DNA of 64,000 bases from Gammaproteobacteria bacterium (GCA_026708185.1 JAPOVK010000045.1:153294-217293); one strand, 5' to 3'. Shown: positions 46,120 to 57,097, numbered from the stretch's first letter. Numbers and translations are program-made. Notes: a model not told the origin generated them from the sequence alone.

Positions 46120-46664
46120 GCGTGCCCGGCGTCGGCACCGAGGAGTCGCAGGTCGATGCCGAGCACGTTGGCGACGTGGTCGAGGCGCTGTTCGAAGGGG
46201 AGTTCGAACAGCGCCTCCTGGGAACTCGGCGCGGTCAGCCAGGCCGAGTCGGCGAGCTCGTGCTCCAACTGCCCGGGCCCCCAGCCGGAGTAGCCCAGCG
46301 CCACGAGATACTGGGCGGGACCCCGATGTGCGCCGATCAGGTCGAGGATCTCCCGGCTGTAGGAGATCGCCAGTCCGTCGCCGGCCGGCTCGCTGGAGTC
46401 GATGCTCACCTCGTCGCTGTGCAGGATGAAGCCGCGCTGGGGTTCAACGGGGCCGCCGGCAGCGACCTGCACATCGAGGCCGCCTTGGGAGGGGATCTCA
46501 AGCTGGTCCAATAGCTTTGCGAGCGTCAGATCGTAGGCATGGTTGACGACCAGGCCTTGCGCACCTTGCTCGTCGTGTGCCCAGAGGTAGATGACCGAGT
46601 CGGCGAATAGGCTGCCGCGCAGCTTCGGCATGCTGATGAGAAACTGTCCGGTCAGGGATTTCAC
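46116..46664 (-). CDS. yqgE: UPF0301 protein YqgE
   Basis: A 182-residue protein (E. coli 187) reading LTGQFLISMPKLRGSLFADS near the start, then YLWAHDEQGAQGLVVN and GYSGWGPGQLEHELADSAWL. The function is unknown, but it is nearly always next to ruvX. Confidence 0.95.
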   Translation of the reverse strand: MKSLTGQFLISMPKLRGSLFADSVIYLWAHDEQGAQGLVVNHAYDLTLAKLLDQLEIPSQGGLDVQVAAGGPVEPQRGFILHSDEVSIDSSEPAGDGLAISYSREILDLIGAHRGPAQYLVALGYSGWGPGQLEHELADSAWLTAPSSQEALFELPFEQRLDHVANVLGIDLRLLGADAGHA

Positions 46665-46682
46665 TTTTACTCCGTGGGGCGG

Positions 46683-47555
46683 TCAGGAAGAGTAACGGCT
46701 GTTGCGGAAATGCCACGTCCGCTCGATCTCGAGCAGGTCGGTGGATGCGCGCATTTTCGGCGAAAACGGCGCGTACGGGGCCGCCAGTCGAACGATGTGC
46801 ACGGCCGCCTCGTCGAGCGTGCTGTGGCCACTCGTCTCGAGTACGCGCACATCGCGCAAGGCACCGTCGGCGGTAATCGTCACGAGGAGCCGGAGACTGC
46901 CGCTCAAACCCCGCGACCGTGCCTCGCGCGGGTAGTTGAGGTTACCTATCCGCTCGACTTTGCGCCGCCATGCCTCCAGATAGTAGGCGAATTCGGGCGT
47001 GGTGGTGGCCCCGGCGAGCAGACGGCGAACGCGTTGTGTCGGGTCGGCGGGGGCGGCATCCGTCCTGTCGAGCGCGGCGATGTCGCGGGCGAGATCGACG
47101 GCAGTCTTGCCGGCGAAAGGCCGACTGACGGGGATCGTGGCCGGACTTTTCGGCTCGACGGCGAGCGGCGGGGGCGGTGTCTCAGGCAGCGGTTCTGAGC
47201 GCCCCATAGCCGTGTCCGGTACCTCGCGTTCGCTCGGCACCGGCTCCGCCTCCGGCCCAAGGCCACGCCGACCTCCCATGCAACAGCCACCGTCGGTCGC
47301 TACGCTCCCTTTGGTGTCTGTTGCATGGAAGGCGGCCTGGGCCGTGGGCGGCTCGACGGGATCGGGCGTGATCGCCGGGGTCGATTGCGGGTATCCGGCG
47401 AGGGTGATCGTGATCGGAGGGGCCGTCTCTGATGGCGCGAAACCGCGAAAGTCGATGCCCGCGAGCAGCGCCGCATGAGCTGCCACGGCGACGACCAGGG
47501 CCGCCAAGAAGCGGGAATTGTCGGACACGCGGTACATCGGGATTCGGTGTGTCAA
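46683..47555 (-). CDS. tonB: TonB-like energy transducer carrying an in-frame palindromic element
   Basis: A 290-residue protein with one N-terminal membrane helix (residues 16-33), a Pro-rich periplasmic linker and a C-terminal TonB fold (NLNYPREARSRGLSGSLRLL, VRVLETSGHSTLDEAAV). It would pass proton-motive force to outer-membrane receptors or serve pilus-type machinery, as TonB3 does in pseudomonads. Residues 76-119 (for example CCMGGRRGLGPEAEPVPSER) come from a family 1 element read antisense. The insert falls in the flexible linker and keeps the frame open. Confidence 0.9.
   Translation of the reverse strand: MTHRIPMYRVSDNSRFLAALVVAVAAHAALLAGIDFRGFAPSETAPPITITLAGYPQSTPAITPDPVEPPTAQAAFHATDTKGSVATDGGCCMGGRRGLGPEAEPVPSEREVPDTAMGRSEPLPETPPPPLAVEPKSPATIPVSRPFAGKTAVDLARDIAALDRTDAAPADPTQRVRRLLAGATTTPEFAYYLEAWRRKVERIGNLNYPREARSRGLSGSLRLLVTITADGALRDVRVLETSGHSTLDEAAVHIVRLAAPYAPFSPKMRASTDLLEIERTWHFRNSRYSS
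47198..47327 (+). repeat. Palindromic element family 1, copy B (inside tonB)
   Basis: A 130-bp copy beginning AGCGCCCCATAGCCGTG and ending in CATG. It lacks the ~18-bp internal hairpin of the full copies. The terminal stem CATGCAACAG/CTGTTGCATG (47277-47286 with 47318-47327) encloses 31 nt. The element is antisense to tonB and fully translated as part of it. Confidence 0.85.
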
Positions 47556-48541
47556 CGCGCCGGGGGTGCGTCACCCAACGTGGCCTGCAAACTGTCGAGC
47601 AGTGACCCCGCGATGTCGAGGTCGAACTGCCGGTCCAACTCGCGGATGCAGGTCGGACAGGTGACGTTGATCTCGGTGAGGTAGTCGCCGATCACGTCTA
47701 TGCCGACGAAGCGCAGCCCTCGCTCGCGCAATGTGCCGCCCACCGCCTCGGCGATAGCCCGGTCGCGATCGGACAGGGCCTGGCCAACGCCTGCGCCGCC
47801 GGCGGCGAGATTTCCGCGTGTCTCGCCGCGCATCGGTACGCGTGCAAGAGCGTACGGAATGGCTTCGCCGTCGATGAGCAGAATGCGCTTGTCGCCCGCG
47901 CTGATCTCGGGGATGAACTTCTGCGCCATGATCGGGCGCCGGCCATTGTCGGTGAGTGTCTCGATCACGACGCGCAGGTTGGGGTCGTCCTCGCGGATTC
48001 GGAAGATGCTCATCCCACCCATGCCGTCGAGTTTCTTGAACACGACGTCGCGATGTTCCGCGTGGAAGTCCAGGAGGAGATCCTGGCGCGCCGCCACGAT
48101 CAGGGGAGGCGTGCACGACGGGAAGTCCGTAGCGAAGAATTTCTCGTTGCAGTCGCGCAGGCTCTTCGGCGCATTGACCACCGTGGCGCCCTCGCGCTCG
48201 GCGCGCTCGAGCAGGTACGTGGCGTAGACGTACTCCATGTCGAACGGCGGATCCTTGCGCATCATCACGAGATCCATCACGGCGAGCGGCAAGCGGGCTT
48301 CTGGTCCCAGGCGGTAGTAGTCGGCCCCTTCGATCGCGTCGAGCGAGCGCATGGCGTCCGGCGTCAGGGCGATGTCCCGCGACCATGCCATCACCTGGCC
48401 ATGCTGCAGGGCCAGGTCCTGTGGCCCCAGGACCGTTGTCCGCCAGCCGCGCGCTTGTGCCGCGCGGATCATGGCGAGGGTGGAGTCCTTCTTGACGTTG
48501 AACGTCGTGATCGGGTCGATCACGAACGCGACATGAACCAT
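47552..48541 (-). CDS. gshB: Glutathione synthetase
   Basis: A 329-residue ATP-grasp enzyme (E. coli 316) joining gamma-glutamylcysteine and glycine. VAFVIDPITTFNVKKDSTLAM, MRKDPPFDMEYVYATYLLE, KKLDGMGGMSIFRI, RRPIMAQKFIPEI and the C-terminal VGIDVIGDYLTEINVTCPT are conserved. It heads gshB-tonB-yqgE-ruvX, with 4 nt overlap to tonB. Confidence 0.96.
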   Translation of the reverse strand: MVHVAFVIDPITTFNVKKDSTLAMIRAAQARGWRTTVLGPQDLALQHGQVMAWSRDIALTPDAMRSLDAIEGADYYRLGPEARLPLAVMDLVMMRKDPPFDMEYVYATYLLERAEREGATVVNAPKSLRDCNEKFFATDFPSCTPPLIVAARQDLLLDFHAEHRDVVFKKLDGMGGMSIFRIREDDPNLRVVIETLTDNGRRPIMAQKFIPEISAGDKRILLIDGEAIPYALARVPMRGETRGNLAAGGAGVGQALSDRDRAIAEAVGGTLRERGLRFVGIDVIGDYLTEINVTCPTCIRELDRQFDLDIAGSLLDSLQATLGDAPPAR

Positions 48542-48639
48542 CGCGGTCTACTTCTTGCGGGTTGCGACAACGTTGAAATGGAAAGTAACCGGGTTGCGCC
48601 AACGCGACAAGGCGGTCTGGTTTTGGTAAGACGCTGCGC

Positions 48640-49320
48640 ATGGATGCCTTTGCTCGGTCTGAAGACGCGCCTGACCTCGACGCGCTGATCGCGGCCTGCA
48701 TCGCCGGTGTCGATCGATCTGCGGCGATCCGGGAGCTGAACAACCGACTGGCGAAGATGGCCGAAGCGGACGAGACCGCCGTGCCGCTCCTGCAGGCCGT
48801 GGAAAACCTGCTCGACGGTGTGCTCACCGGGACCGTGTCGCCCGTCGAACCGGCGATGGAACTCGTCGCCGAGTCGGCCGTAGGCCTCAAGAGCGCCGGG
48901 GGATCCGATCGCCATCTGGACTTGATTGAGCGCCTCGACCTCATGGCCTCCGGTGTCACCGACGTTGACTTGGACAGCTTCGCGCCCGCGTCGTCGTCTG
49001 GCGAACCGCCGGTGCTCACCGAACGAGAAGACGGGTCACGGGTCGAGTTGGGGCGCTTTGACGAGCCGTCGCCGGGGATGCGCGAAACGACGCGGGACGA
49101 GCCACGAACGGTGGGCGCGATCGTCGAGGGCATGGACGCAGTGGTTCTTCGCCTGGCAGATCAGCTTGAAGCCGTTCGCGCCCGCGTGGCTGCGGGGAGA
49201 ACCAGAGACGCGCAGCGGACGGTGGATGAACTGTCGGAGACGGTTCGCGATTTGGAAGACCTCAAGGACGCGCTGGCCAAGTGGTCGAAGGAGAGTGCTG
49301 CGCTGCTAAGCGGGAGGTAA
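48640..49320 (+). CDS. Hypothetical coiled-coil protein, divergent from gshB
   Basis: A 226-residue acidic protein of no recognised family. Residues 10-45 and 85-105 are helical and a long coiled coil is likely at the C-terminus (residues 165-215, ADQLEAVRARVAAGRTRDAQ). There are no cysteines beyond one, no signal peptide and no membrane segment. In pseudomonads the position divergent from gshB is held by pilus-chemotaxis genes (pilG...), so it may serve that system; this is context only. Its 3' end overlaps metF by 15 bp. Confidence 0.65.
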   Translation: MDAFARSEDAPDLDALIAACIAGVDRSAAIRELNNRLAKMAEADETAVPLLQAVENLLDGVLTGTVSPVEPAMELVAESAVGLKSAGGSDRHLDLIERLDLMASGVTDVDLDSFAPASSSGEPPVLTEREDGSRVELGRFDEPSPGMRETTRDEPRTVGAIVEGMDAVVLRLADQLEAVRARVAAGRTRDAQRTVDELSETVRDLEDLKDALAKWSKESAALLSGR

Positions 49321-50136
49321 GAGCTCCGTCACGACGGCGACGGTCGGCGCGGCCTTGTTCAGCGTATAGAAGTGCAGCCCCGGTGCACCGCCCGCAACGA
49401 GGCGCTCGCACAGCGAGGTCACCACGTCGGCCCCGAATCGTTCGAGAGCGTCGGCGTCCGAGTTCAAGTCCTTCAGGCGGGTGCGAATCCAACGCGGGAT
49501 TTCAGCCCCTGCCTTGTCCGAGAAGCGGACCAGGTTGTCGTAGTTCGAAATCGGCATGATGCCGGGCACGATGGGCACGGCGATGCCCGCTGCTGCGCAG
49601 CGGTCGCGGAAGTAGAAGAAGGCATCGGCGTTGTAGAAGTACTGGGTAATGCAACCGTCGGCGCCCGCGTCCACCTTGCGCTTGAGGTACTCGATGTCCG
49701 CATCCGCGGAGGGCGCCTCCGGGTGGACTTCGGGGTAGGCAGCCACCTCAAGGATCAGGGGCGCGTGGACCTGAGCGCGGATCAGCCGCACCAGTTCCTC
49801 CGCGTGGCGAACCTGCTTGGTCGTGCCGACGCCGGATGGCACGTCGCCGCGCAGCACCACCAGGCGTTCCACGTCTTGACGCTGGTACGCCGCGACGAGG
49901 TCGAGCACCTGTTCGGCGCTGTCGCTACCCCACGACAGGTGCGGCACGGCTTCGATACCCGCCCCGCGCAGTTCGCTAACGGCGGCGAATGTGCGGTCTC
50001 GGGTCGACCCGCCGGCACCGTAGGTGACCGAATAGAACGCCGGGTTGTATTCGCCGAGCTGCCGGGCTGTTCGGATCAGGGCCGCTCGGCCGCGCGTGGT
50101 CTGTGGTGGGAAGAACTCGAAGCTCAACGACACCAT
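49306..50136 (-). CDS. metF: 5,10-methylenetetrahydrofolate reductase
   Basis: A 276-residue flavoenzyme (E. coli 296) making 5-methyl-THF for methionine synthesis. SFEFFPPQTTRGRAAL, FYSVTYGAGGSTRDRT, VPHLSWGS, LRGDVPSG, CITQYFYNADAFFYF and PIVPGIMPISNY are conserved. It is 50 bp after metK, so metK-metF is probably one transcript. The ATG at 50136 lacks a strong ribosome site. Confidence 0.95.
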   Translation of the reverse strand: MVSLSFEFFPPQTTRGRAALIRTARQLGEYNPAFYSVTYGAGGSTRDRTFAAVSELRGAGIEAVPHLSWGSDSAEQVLDLVAAYQRQDVERLVVLRGDVPSGVGTTKQVRHAEELVRLIRAQVHAPLILEVAAYPEVHPEAPSADADIEYLKRKVDAGADGCITQYFYNADAFFYFRDRCAAAGIAVPIVPGIMPISNYDNLVRFSDKAGAEIPRWIRTRLKDLNSDADALERFGADVVTSLCERLVAGGAPGLHFYTLNKAAPTVAVVTELLPPA

Positions 50137-50186
50137 GCCGCTAGCGTCCGGAGTTCCATACTGGGCGATTGCTGAGCGTCCTGGCC

Positions 50187-51350
<1,164 letters not shown>

Positions 51351-51383
51351 CAGCAAACGGGCCTTTTGGTGGAAAGGGCGCGC

Positions 51384-51411
51384 ATTGTACGCTACCTCCG
51401 TGTTGGCCCAA
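51384..51411 (-). promoter_or_regulatory. Promoter of metK-metF
   Basis: On the minus strand TTGGGC (51411-51406), a 16-bp spacer and TACAAT (51389-51384) lie about 34 bp before the metK start, in the 81-bp divergent gap to pgk. Confidence 0.6.
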
Positions 51412-51431
51412 TGGCGCGCCGAAACCTCGGT

Positions 51432-52622
51432 ATGGATGATGTGACTAGGGCGACTCCGTTCGCGGTCCCGTCGCTTGCGGACCTCGACTTGGCCGGCAAG
51501 CGCGTGCTGATTCGCGAAGATCTGAACGTACCGCTCGACGCCGGTGTCGTGGCCAATGCGGCGCGGATCGACGCGGCCCTGCCGACCATCGAATTGTGCC
51601 TGGCACAGGGCGCGGCCGTGCTTCTCGCATCCCACTTTGGACGACCGGACCCCGGTCATCGGGATCCGGACCTCTCCCTCAAGCCGATAGCCGACACGCT
51701 CTGTGAAAGGCTTGGTCGCCCCGTGCGCTTGGTCGAGCGCTGGCGGGCCGGCGTGGCCCTGGAACCAGGCGAGGTGGCGCTGCTCGAAAACCTGCGCTTC
51801 GAAGCTGGCGAGACCGCCAACGATGCGATCCTGGCGGCGGACCTTGCGGCGCTGTGCGACATCTTCGTGATGGACGCCTTCGGTACGGCGCACCGTGCCC
51901 ATGCCTCGACCTGCGGCGTCGTCGAAGCTGCGGCGTCCGCTTGCGCGGGGCCATTGCTCGAGGCGGAACTCGAAGCACTGGGGCGAATCGTCGCGAACCC
52001 GGCGCGCCCATTGGTAGCGGTCGTGGGTGGTGCGAAAGTGTCCACCAAGCTCGCCATCCTCGAGTCGTTGGCCGCACGAGCCGATGCCGTCATCGTCGGG
52101 GGCGGCATCGCCAACACGTTCCTGCTCGCCGGAGGCCACCCGGTAGGGGCGTCGCTGTGCGAACCGGATTTGCTCGACGTTGCCCGGCGGGTCATGGCGG
52201 CGTCGGACGTGCCGTTGCCCGTCGACGTCATGACGGCGACCACGGTGGATGCCGGCGAGCAAGCGCGGCTGCGACTCTGCGAGGAAGTCGGCAGCGACGA
52301 GATCATCCTCGATGTTGGGCCCGAGACATGCCGCCGCCTGCAGCCGTTGCTCGAGGACGCGGGCACGATTGTCTGGAACGGGCCGCTCGGCATGTTCGAG
52401 TTCGACCAGTTCGGGGAAGGGACGCGCCAACTCGCCGAGATGATCGGGGCGTCCGCCGCTTTTACTGTCGCAGGTGGTGGCGACACGCTCGCTGCCATCG
52501 ACAAGTACGGCGTCCGCGAGGACATCTCCTACCTGTCGACGGGCGGCGGCGCGTTCCTTGAGTTCCTGGAAGGCAGGACCTTGCCGGCGCTGGACGCGTT
52601 GCGCCGCGCTCGCAAGGCGTAG
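51432..52622 (+). CDS. pgk: Phosphoglycerate kinase
   Basis: A 396-residue glycolytic enzyme (E. coli 387). [85 protein letters not shown] and [15 protein letters not shown] match the family. The usual neighbours gap and fba are not here. The start at 51432 gives the expected length; it is divergent from metK. Confidence 0.96.
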   Translation: MDDVTRATPFAVPSLADLDLAGKRVLIREDLNVPLDAGVVANAARIDAALPTIELCLAQGAAVLLASHFGRPDPGHRDPDLSLKPIADTLCERLGRPVRLVERWRAGVALEPGEVALLENLRFEAGETANDAILAADLAALCDIFVMDAFGTAHRAHASTCGVVEAAASACAGPLLEAELEALGRIVANPARPLVAVVGGAKVSTKLAILESLAARADAVIVGGGIANTFLLAGGHPVGASLCEPDLLDVARRVMAASDVPLPVDVMTATTVDAGEQARLRLCEEVGSDEIILDVGPETCRRLQPLLEDAGTIVWNGPLGMFEFDQFGEGTRQLAEMIGASAAFTVAGGGDTLAAIDKYGVREDISYLSTGGGAFLEFLEGRTLPALDALRRARKA

Positions 52623-52640
52623 GCGAGTTGGCGACGGCTC

Positions 52641-53528
52641 GTGGCAGTGCGCGGACAAGGCACGTTTCAGCCTAGCGAAGGCTTCGGGGCAGCCTATCGC
52701 AGCTTCTTCGATCTCGATCTCGGGCAGTCCTTCCACTGGTTCGAGCACGCCGGGCAGCGGCTCGCTGTGCAGCGATTCGAGCCGGCGGGTCCGGTCGAGG
52801 GCTCCGCGATCGTCGTACATGGCTACTACGACCATGTGGGCCTCTACGGCCACCCGATCCGGTACCTGCTCGGCCGGGGCTTGCGCGTCTTGGCGTACGA
52901 CCAGCAAGGGCACGGCCTGTCCACGGGCCGCCCGGTGACGATCGATTCCTTCGACCGCTACACCGATGATCTCGGTGCCTTCGTCGATGCCCACGCGCAG
53001 GCCTTGGCGAAGCCGCGCTGGTTGGTCGGGCAAAGCATGGGCGCCTCGGTGATCCTCGAGCTGCTCGACACCCGGGAAGCCGGCCAAGGGGGCGCATTCG
53101 AGCACATCGTGCTGTTCGCGCCGCTGGTGCGGCCGGCCTCGTGGCCGTTGAGCCGCATCACCTATGCCGTTGGCCGCCATGTCGTCGAGGAGGTGCCACG
53201 CAAGTTCGCCGTGAATACCGAGAACGCCGAGTTCGCGGCATTGGTCCAGGCCGACCCGTTGCAGGCACGGACGCTACCCGTGCAATGGGTCACGGCAATG
53301 ATGGACTGGAAGAGCCGGTTCGAGAGGCGCGAGCCGTCGGGCCGACCCGTTTTCGTCCTGCAGGGCGGACGCGACGCCACCGTGGACGGGCGCTACAACG
53401 TCAAGGTTCTCAAGCGCCGATACGACGTCACCCTCTTGGCCATGCGGGAGGCACGCCACCACTTGGTCAATGAGGCGGCCAGCATCCGACGGCGCATGTG
53501 GCGTTTTCTCGACGACGTCGGGGCTTGA
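52641..53528 (+). CDS. Alpha/beta hydrolase (lysophospholipase/monoacylglycerol lipase-like)
   Basis: A 295-residue Hydrolase_4 family protein. [15 protein letters not shown] is the oxyanion strand, [12 protein letters not shown] the nucleophile elbow, [12 protein letters not shown] carries the acid and ARHHLVNEA the catalytic His. No signal peptide is present, so it acts inside the cell, probably on lipid esters. The GTG start is 18 bp after pgk. Confidence 0.85.
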   Translation: MAVRGQGTFQPSEGFGAAYRSFFDLDLGQSFHWFEHAGQRLAVQRFEPAGPVEGSAIVVHGYYDHVGLYGHPIRYLLGRGLRVLAYDQQGHGLSTGRPVTIDSFDRYTDDLGAFVDAHAQALAKPRWLVGQSMGASVILELLDTREAGQGGAFEHIVLFAPLVRPASWPLSRITYAVGRHVVEEVPRKFAVNTENAEFAALVQADPLQARTLPVQWVTAMMDWKSRFERREPSGRPVFVLQGGRDATVDGRYNVKVLKRRYDVTLLAMREARHHLVNEAASIRRRMWRFLDDVGA

Positions 53529-53559
53529 AGTCTTGGGCTTCGTGGCAAACTCCTGACCC

Positions 53560-54927
53560 ATGGAGGCGGTGCTGCGCCAAATGTTCCCGCCGTCGCGCAT
53601 CAAGTGCGCGCCGGACGACCTCGCGGTCTGGGGGTGCGACTGGACGCGCAGCTACGACGTCGCGCCGTCGGCCATCGTATTCCCCGAGAGCCTTGAGGAC
53701 GTCGTCGGCGTCACGAAGCTCGCCAATAGCGAAGGGTTTGCGCTGGTGCCGTCCGGTGGTCGAACGGGTCTGTCGGGTGGGGCCGTGGCGAGTCACGGCG
53801 AAGTGGTGGTGTCCTTCGACCGCATGAACCGGATCTTGAGTTTCGATTCGGCGGACCGTTTGGTGCGCTGCCAGGCGGGCGTCGTCACCCAGGCCCTGCA
53901 AGGCTTCGCGGAGGAACGGAATCTGAGCTATCCGGTCGACTTTGCCTCGGCCGGCTCCAGCCAGATCGGGGGCAATGTCGCGACGAACGCGGGCGGCATC
54001 AAGGTCATCCGCTATGGCATGACGCGCGATTGGGTTGCGGGTTTGACCGTGGTGACAGGCACGGGCGAGGTTCTGAAGCTCAACAGGGGACTGGTCAAAA
54101 ACGCCACGGGCTACGACCTGCGCCACCTATTCATCGGCTCCGAGGGCACTCTCGGCTTCATAGTCGAGGTCGACGTCCGGCTCACTGATCCCCCCGCCCC
54201 GAGCCGCGTGATGGTGCTGGGCCTCGATCGATTCGCCGATGTGCTTAAGGTCCTACCGGCGTTCCAGGCCCGTCTCAAGCTATCGGCGTTCGAGTTCTTC
54301 TCCGAGCTCGCACTCGGCAAGGTGGTGGCGCATCGCGGACTATCCGCGCCGCTGGCCGCGCCCGCGGCGTTCTACGCGCTGCTCGAGTTCGACCGCGCTG
54401 ACGAAGCGGAGGCGCTCGCCGCCTTCGAGGCGGTGCTGGACCGGGGTTGGGTCAGCGACGGCGTGATCAGCCAATCCGATGCGCAGGCCCAGGCGCTCTG
54501 GGCATTGCGCGACGGCATCACGGAGAGCATCGCCCCGTACACGCCCTACAAGAACGACCTCGCCGTGCGCATCTCCGAGATGCCCGGGTTCTTGAGCGAC
54601 GTCGATCGGGTGGTCGCTGCGAACTACCCGGACTGGGAGATCTGCTGGTTTGGGCACATCGGCGACGGCAACCTGCATCTCAACGTGCTCAAGCCGCCCG
54701 ACCTCGGCATGGCCGACTTCTACGCGCGCTGCCACGCCATCAGCCCGAAGCTGTTCGAACTGGTCCGAGAGCGCGGTGGCAGCATCTCCGCGGAACACGG
54801 TGTTGGTCTGCTCAAGCGCGACTTCTTGAGCTACTCCCGCAGCGCCGTGGAGCTCGACGTCATGCGCGCCGTCAAAGCGGTCCTGGACCCGAACGGAGTG
54901 ATGAACCCGGGCAAGCTACTCGCGTAG
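53560..54927 (+). CDS. FAD-linked 2-hydroxyacid dehydrogenase (GlcD/D2HGDH type)
   Basis: A 455-residue VAO-type flavoprotein. The FAD domain has [38 protein letters not shown] and GSEGTLGFI; the C-terminal FAD-oxidase domain has [15 protein letters not shown] (metal ligands) and [13 protein letters not shown]. These enzymes oxidise D-2-hydroxyglutarate, D-lactate or glycolate. The absence of glcE/glcF neighbours favours a D-2-hydroxyglutarate dehydrogenase, but this is inference. It is 31 bp after the hydrolase gene and overlaps rpiA by 12 bp. Confidence 0.87.
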   Translation: MEAVLRQMFPPSRIKCAPDDLAVWGCDWTRSYDVAPSAIVFPESLEDVVGVTKLANSEGFALVPSGGRTGLSGGAVASHGEVVVSFDRMNRILSFDSADRLVRCQAGVVTQALQGFAEERNLSYPVDFASAGSSQIGGNVATNAGGIKVIRYGMTRDWVAGLTVVTGTGEVLKLNRGLVKNATGYDLRHLFIGSEGTLGFIVEVDVRLTDPPAPSRVMVLGLDRFADVLKVLPAFQARLKLSAFEFFSELALGKVVAHRGLSAPLAAPAAFYALLEFDRADEAEALAAFEAVLDRGWVSDGVISQSDAQAQALWALRDGITESIAPYTPYKNDLAVRISEMPGFLSDVDRVVAANYPDWEICWFGHIGDGNLHLNVLKPPDLGMADFYARCHAISPKLFELVRERGGSISAEHGVGLLKRDFLSYSRSAVELDVMRAVKAVLDPNGVMNPGKLLA

Positions 54928-55590
54928 CTCGACGCCGTTTGGCGTACCGACGAGGACCGCCTCTGGGCGTGTTTCCCGCGCGAAGAGCCCGTTCTCGACC
55001 ACGCCGGGGATGGCGTTGATCTCGGCTTCGAGGCTTGATGGGTCGGGTATCGCGAGGCCGTGGACATCGACGATGTCGTTGCCGTTGTCGGTGACGAAGC
55101 CGCTCCGATGGCGCGGTTGGCCGCCGAGGGCGGCGAGGGTGCGCTCAACCGTGCGGCGGGCCATTGGGATGACCTCGACCGGCAACGGGAACGTGCCCAG
55201 CACGTCCACCATCTTGCTGTCGTCGACGATGCACAGGAACCGCGCCGCGGCTGATGCGACGATCTTCTCCCGCGTGAGAGCCCCGCCACCGCCCTTGGTG
55301 AGCGCGCGGCCCGGATCCACTTCGTCGGCGCCATCGACGTAGACTGCAATCGTGTCCACGTCGTTCAGATCCAGGACGCGTATGCCGCAACCTTCGAGGC
55401 GGGCCGTGCTCGCGGCGCTGCTCGACACGGCGGCATAGAAGCGGTCCCGAAAACCCGCCAGGGCATCGATGAAGAAGTTGGCCGTGGACCCGGTGCCGAC
55501 GCCGAGAACGCAGTCCCGATGCAATAGCGGCTCGATCCGGGCAATGGCCGCATCGGCAACGTCGCGCTTCTGTTGATCCTGGGGCTTCAG
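54916..55590 (-). CDS. rpiA: Ribose-5-phosphate isomerase A, probable CTG start
   Basis: A 224-residue enzyme (E. coli 219) interconverting ribose 5-phosphate and ribulose 5-phosphate. [52 protein letters not shown] and [14 protein letters not shown] match. The only conventional start codon (TTG, 55524) would remove the first helix. The homologous N-terminus ([20 protein letters not shown]) is encoded upstream and opens with CTG at 55590, after a stop. It is on the opposite strand from the FAD gene and next to def. Confidence 0.93.
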   Translation of the reverse strand: MKPQDQQKRDVADAAIARIEPLLHRDCVLGVGTGSTANFFIDALAGFRDRFYAAVSSSAASTARLEGCGIRVLDLNDVDTIAVYVDGADEVDPGRALTKGGGGALTREKIVASAAARFLCIVDDSKMVDVLGTFPLPVEVIPMARRTVERTLAALGGQPRHRSGFVTDNGNDIVDVHGLAIPDPSSLEAEINAIPGVVENGLFARETRPEAVLVGTPNGVELRE

Positions 55591-55591
55591 A

Positions 55592-56164
55592 TTAGGTACC
55601 TATGCGGGCTTGGCCGCTCGAGGCGCCCTCGGCAGGTACTACGTAGCGGAGGTATTCCTCCTCGAACACCAGCTTGCGGGGGTCCTTGATGTGGTCGACG
55701 TACAACGTGCCGTCGAGGTGATCGAACTCGTGCTGGAAGACCGTGGCGAGGAAGCCGTCGGCCGAGATGGTCTGGCGTTCGCGCCTAAGGGTGGTGAAGT
55801 GCACACGGATGTGCTGCGGACGTTCGACGAAGCCGCGCAGGCCCGGCACGGAAAGGCAACCCTCCCAGTAGCCTGCGGTGTCGGGCTTGACGATTTCGAT
55901 CTCGGGGTTGACGCAGATTGTCAACTCCCGCGCTGCTAATTCGCCGTACCGCGTGGGGCCGCCCGGGATTTCGACGATGGCGAGGCGAATGCCTTCGTTG
56001 ACCTGCGGCGCCGCGAGCCCGATGCCGCCGTAGTCGTGCAAGGTGTCGATCATATCGGCGACCAGGCGATGCATGGCGTCGGAACCGATGTCCTCCTCGT
56101 CCACCGCCCGCGCGGGTCGGCGCAGTGCGGGGTGGCCCATGCGGATGATCTTGCGGACGGCCAT
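55592..56164 (-). CDS. def: Peptide deformylase
   Basis: A 190-residue metalloenzyme (E. coli 169) removing N-formyl groups from nascent proteins. Motif 1 is GIGLAAPQV (residues 47-55), motif 2 EGCLSVPG with metal ligand Cys103, and motif 3 QHEFDHLDG with His145, Glu146 and His149. The C-terminal tail is ~20 residues longer than usual. The usual partner fmt is not nearby. Confidence 0.96.
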   Translation of the reverse strand: MAVRKIIRMGHPALRRPARAVDEEDIGSDAMHRLVADMIDTLHDYGGIGLAAPQVNEGIRLAIVEIPGGPTRYGELAARELTICVNPEIEIVKPDTAGYWEGCLSVPGLRGFVERPQHIRVHFTTLRRERQTISADGFLATVFQHEFDHLDGTLYVDHIKDPRKLVFEEEYLRYVVPAEGASSGQARIGT

Positions 56165-56182
56165 GGGACGCTTACCGGGAAC

Positions 56183-56755
56183 TCAGACGGGAGGATGCCG
56201 AGTATCGGCCAACGGGCCGAAGGATTGCCAGCCGCACTCGGTGACGACAGCCGGTAGCGGCACGTCGTTGTCGGCCACGGGAACTGCAGCGACGCGCTGA
56301 CACTCGTGCGCCACGCCGACCCGGCGCAGGTCGGGGTGTGCGCTCAAGTACCGGTCGTAGTAGCCGCCGCCCATGCCCAGCCGCTGGCCCGTGGCGTCGA
56401 AAGCGACGAGGGGTGCCAGAAGGATGGTGGGCGTACGCCAGGCTGGCTCGGCAGGTTCGGCGATCCCGAAACGGTTGCGGCGCATCGAATCGCCGAAGCG
56501 GCAGGCGGCGAAGCGCAGTTGCTGGCCGTCGATGACTGGCACAGCGACGGCGACTCCGCGCTGCCAGCAGGTTTGGATCAGCGGCGTGAGATCCAACTCG
56601 CCGTCGCGCGCGAGGTAGACGCCGACGGTTTCGCGGCCATCGAGACGAGCGGCAACGGTCTTCGCGACAACGCTGGCGTGCGACACCTGTTCGGACGCCG
56701 ACAAAGCCCGGCGTCTCGCACGCATCTGCTTGCGCAAGGATCGCTTGGACGCCAT
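56183..56755 (-). CDS. fau: 5-formyltetrahydrofolate cyclo-ligase
   Basis: A 190-residue enzyme (E. coli YgfA 182) converting 5-formyl-THF to 5,10-methenyl-THF. KRSLRKQMRARRRAL at the start, PLVAFDATGQRLGMGGGYYDRYL with the nucleotide site, and VPLPAVVTECGW are conserved. It follows ssrS and zapA, the standard gammaproteobacterial order. It ties into the folate genes metF and gcvT in this window. Confidence 0.94.
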   Translation of the reverse strand: MASKRSLRKQMRARRRALSASEQVSHASVVAKTVAARLDGRETVGVYLARDGELDLTPLIQTCWQRGVAVAVPVIDGQQLRFAACRFGDSMRRNRFGIAEPAEPAWRTPTILLAPLVAFDATGQRLGMGGGYYDRYLSAHPDLRRVGVAHECQRVAAVPVADNDVPLPAVVTECGWQSFGPLADTRHPPV

Positions 56756-56847
56756 CAAACGACTGGTCCGGCTACGTTCTTGTGTGAAACAAACGCTGGT
56801 CTGTGGCGACCGCGAAACGTCAGGCGACCGCGAAGCGGTCGCGTCTT

Positions 56848-57049
56848 GTCTCCCGGCGATGCGGCTGCTTGGTAACCCTGAACCGTCTGGTTCAAGGCGG
56901 GAGTCCGTGCCCGGTTCCTAAGGCTCCCCGCAGCGGCAGCGTGCGCATCGCTTGACGCTTTAGGTCTGCACACCGCAATCGGTGCCGAACACCCTTTCGT
57001 TTCTATAACGGCTCAAGGATGACGCCAGCTGGCCAACACCCCAGGAGAC
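56848..57049 (-). ncRNA. ssrS: 6S RNA
   Basis: About 202 nt (E. coli 184) on the minus strand between zapA and fau, its conserved position. The 3' part CCTTGAACCAGACGGTTCAG, GGTTACCAAGCAGCCGCATC and GCCGGGAGAC matches E. coli 6S RNA nearly word for word; the 5' part has GTCTCC, CTGGGGTGTTGGCCAGCTGG and CTTGAGCC. GTCTCC and GGGAGAC close the long stem. 6S RNA mimics an open promoter and holds sigma-70 polymerase in stationary phase. A hairpin GCGACCGC/GCGGTCGC (56824-56842) just downstream may terminate it. Ends are accurate to a few bases only. Confidence 0.9.
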
Positions 57050-57055
57050 ACCCCA

Positions 57056-57084
57056 AGTATAGCTTGCTCGGTCGTGACGATGAA
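57056..57084 (-). promoter_or_regulatory. Promoter of ssrS
   Basis: TATACT (57061-57056) is 7 nt before the 6S RNA 5' end; a weak -35, TTCATC (57084-57079), is 17 bp upstream of it and overlaps the 3' side of the zapA gap. Confidence 0.6.
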
Positions 57085-57097
57085 AAAGGCGACGAGG

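Noticed and set aside
51351..51431. SAM or SAH riboswitch upstream of metK
   Set aside because: The leader is about 35 nt and has no matching motif or multi-helix fold.
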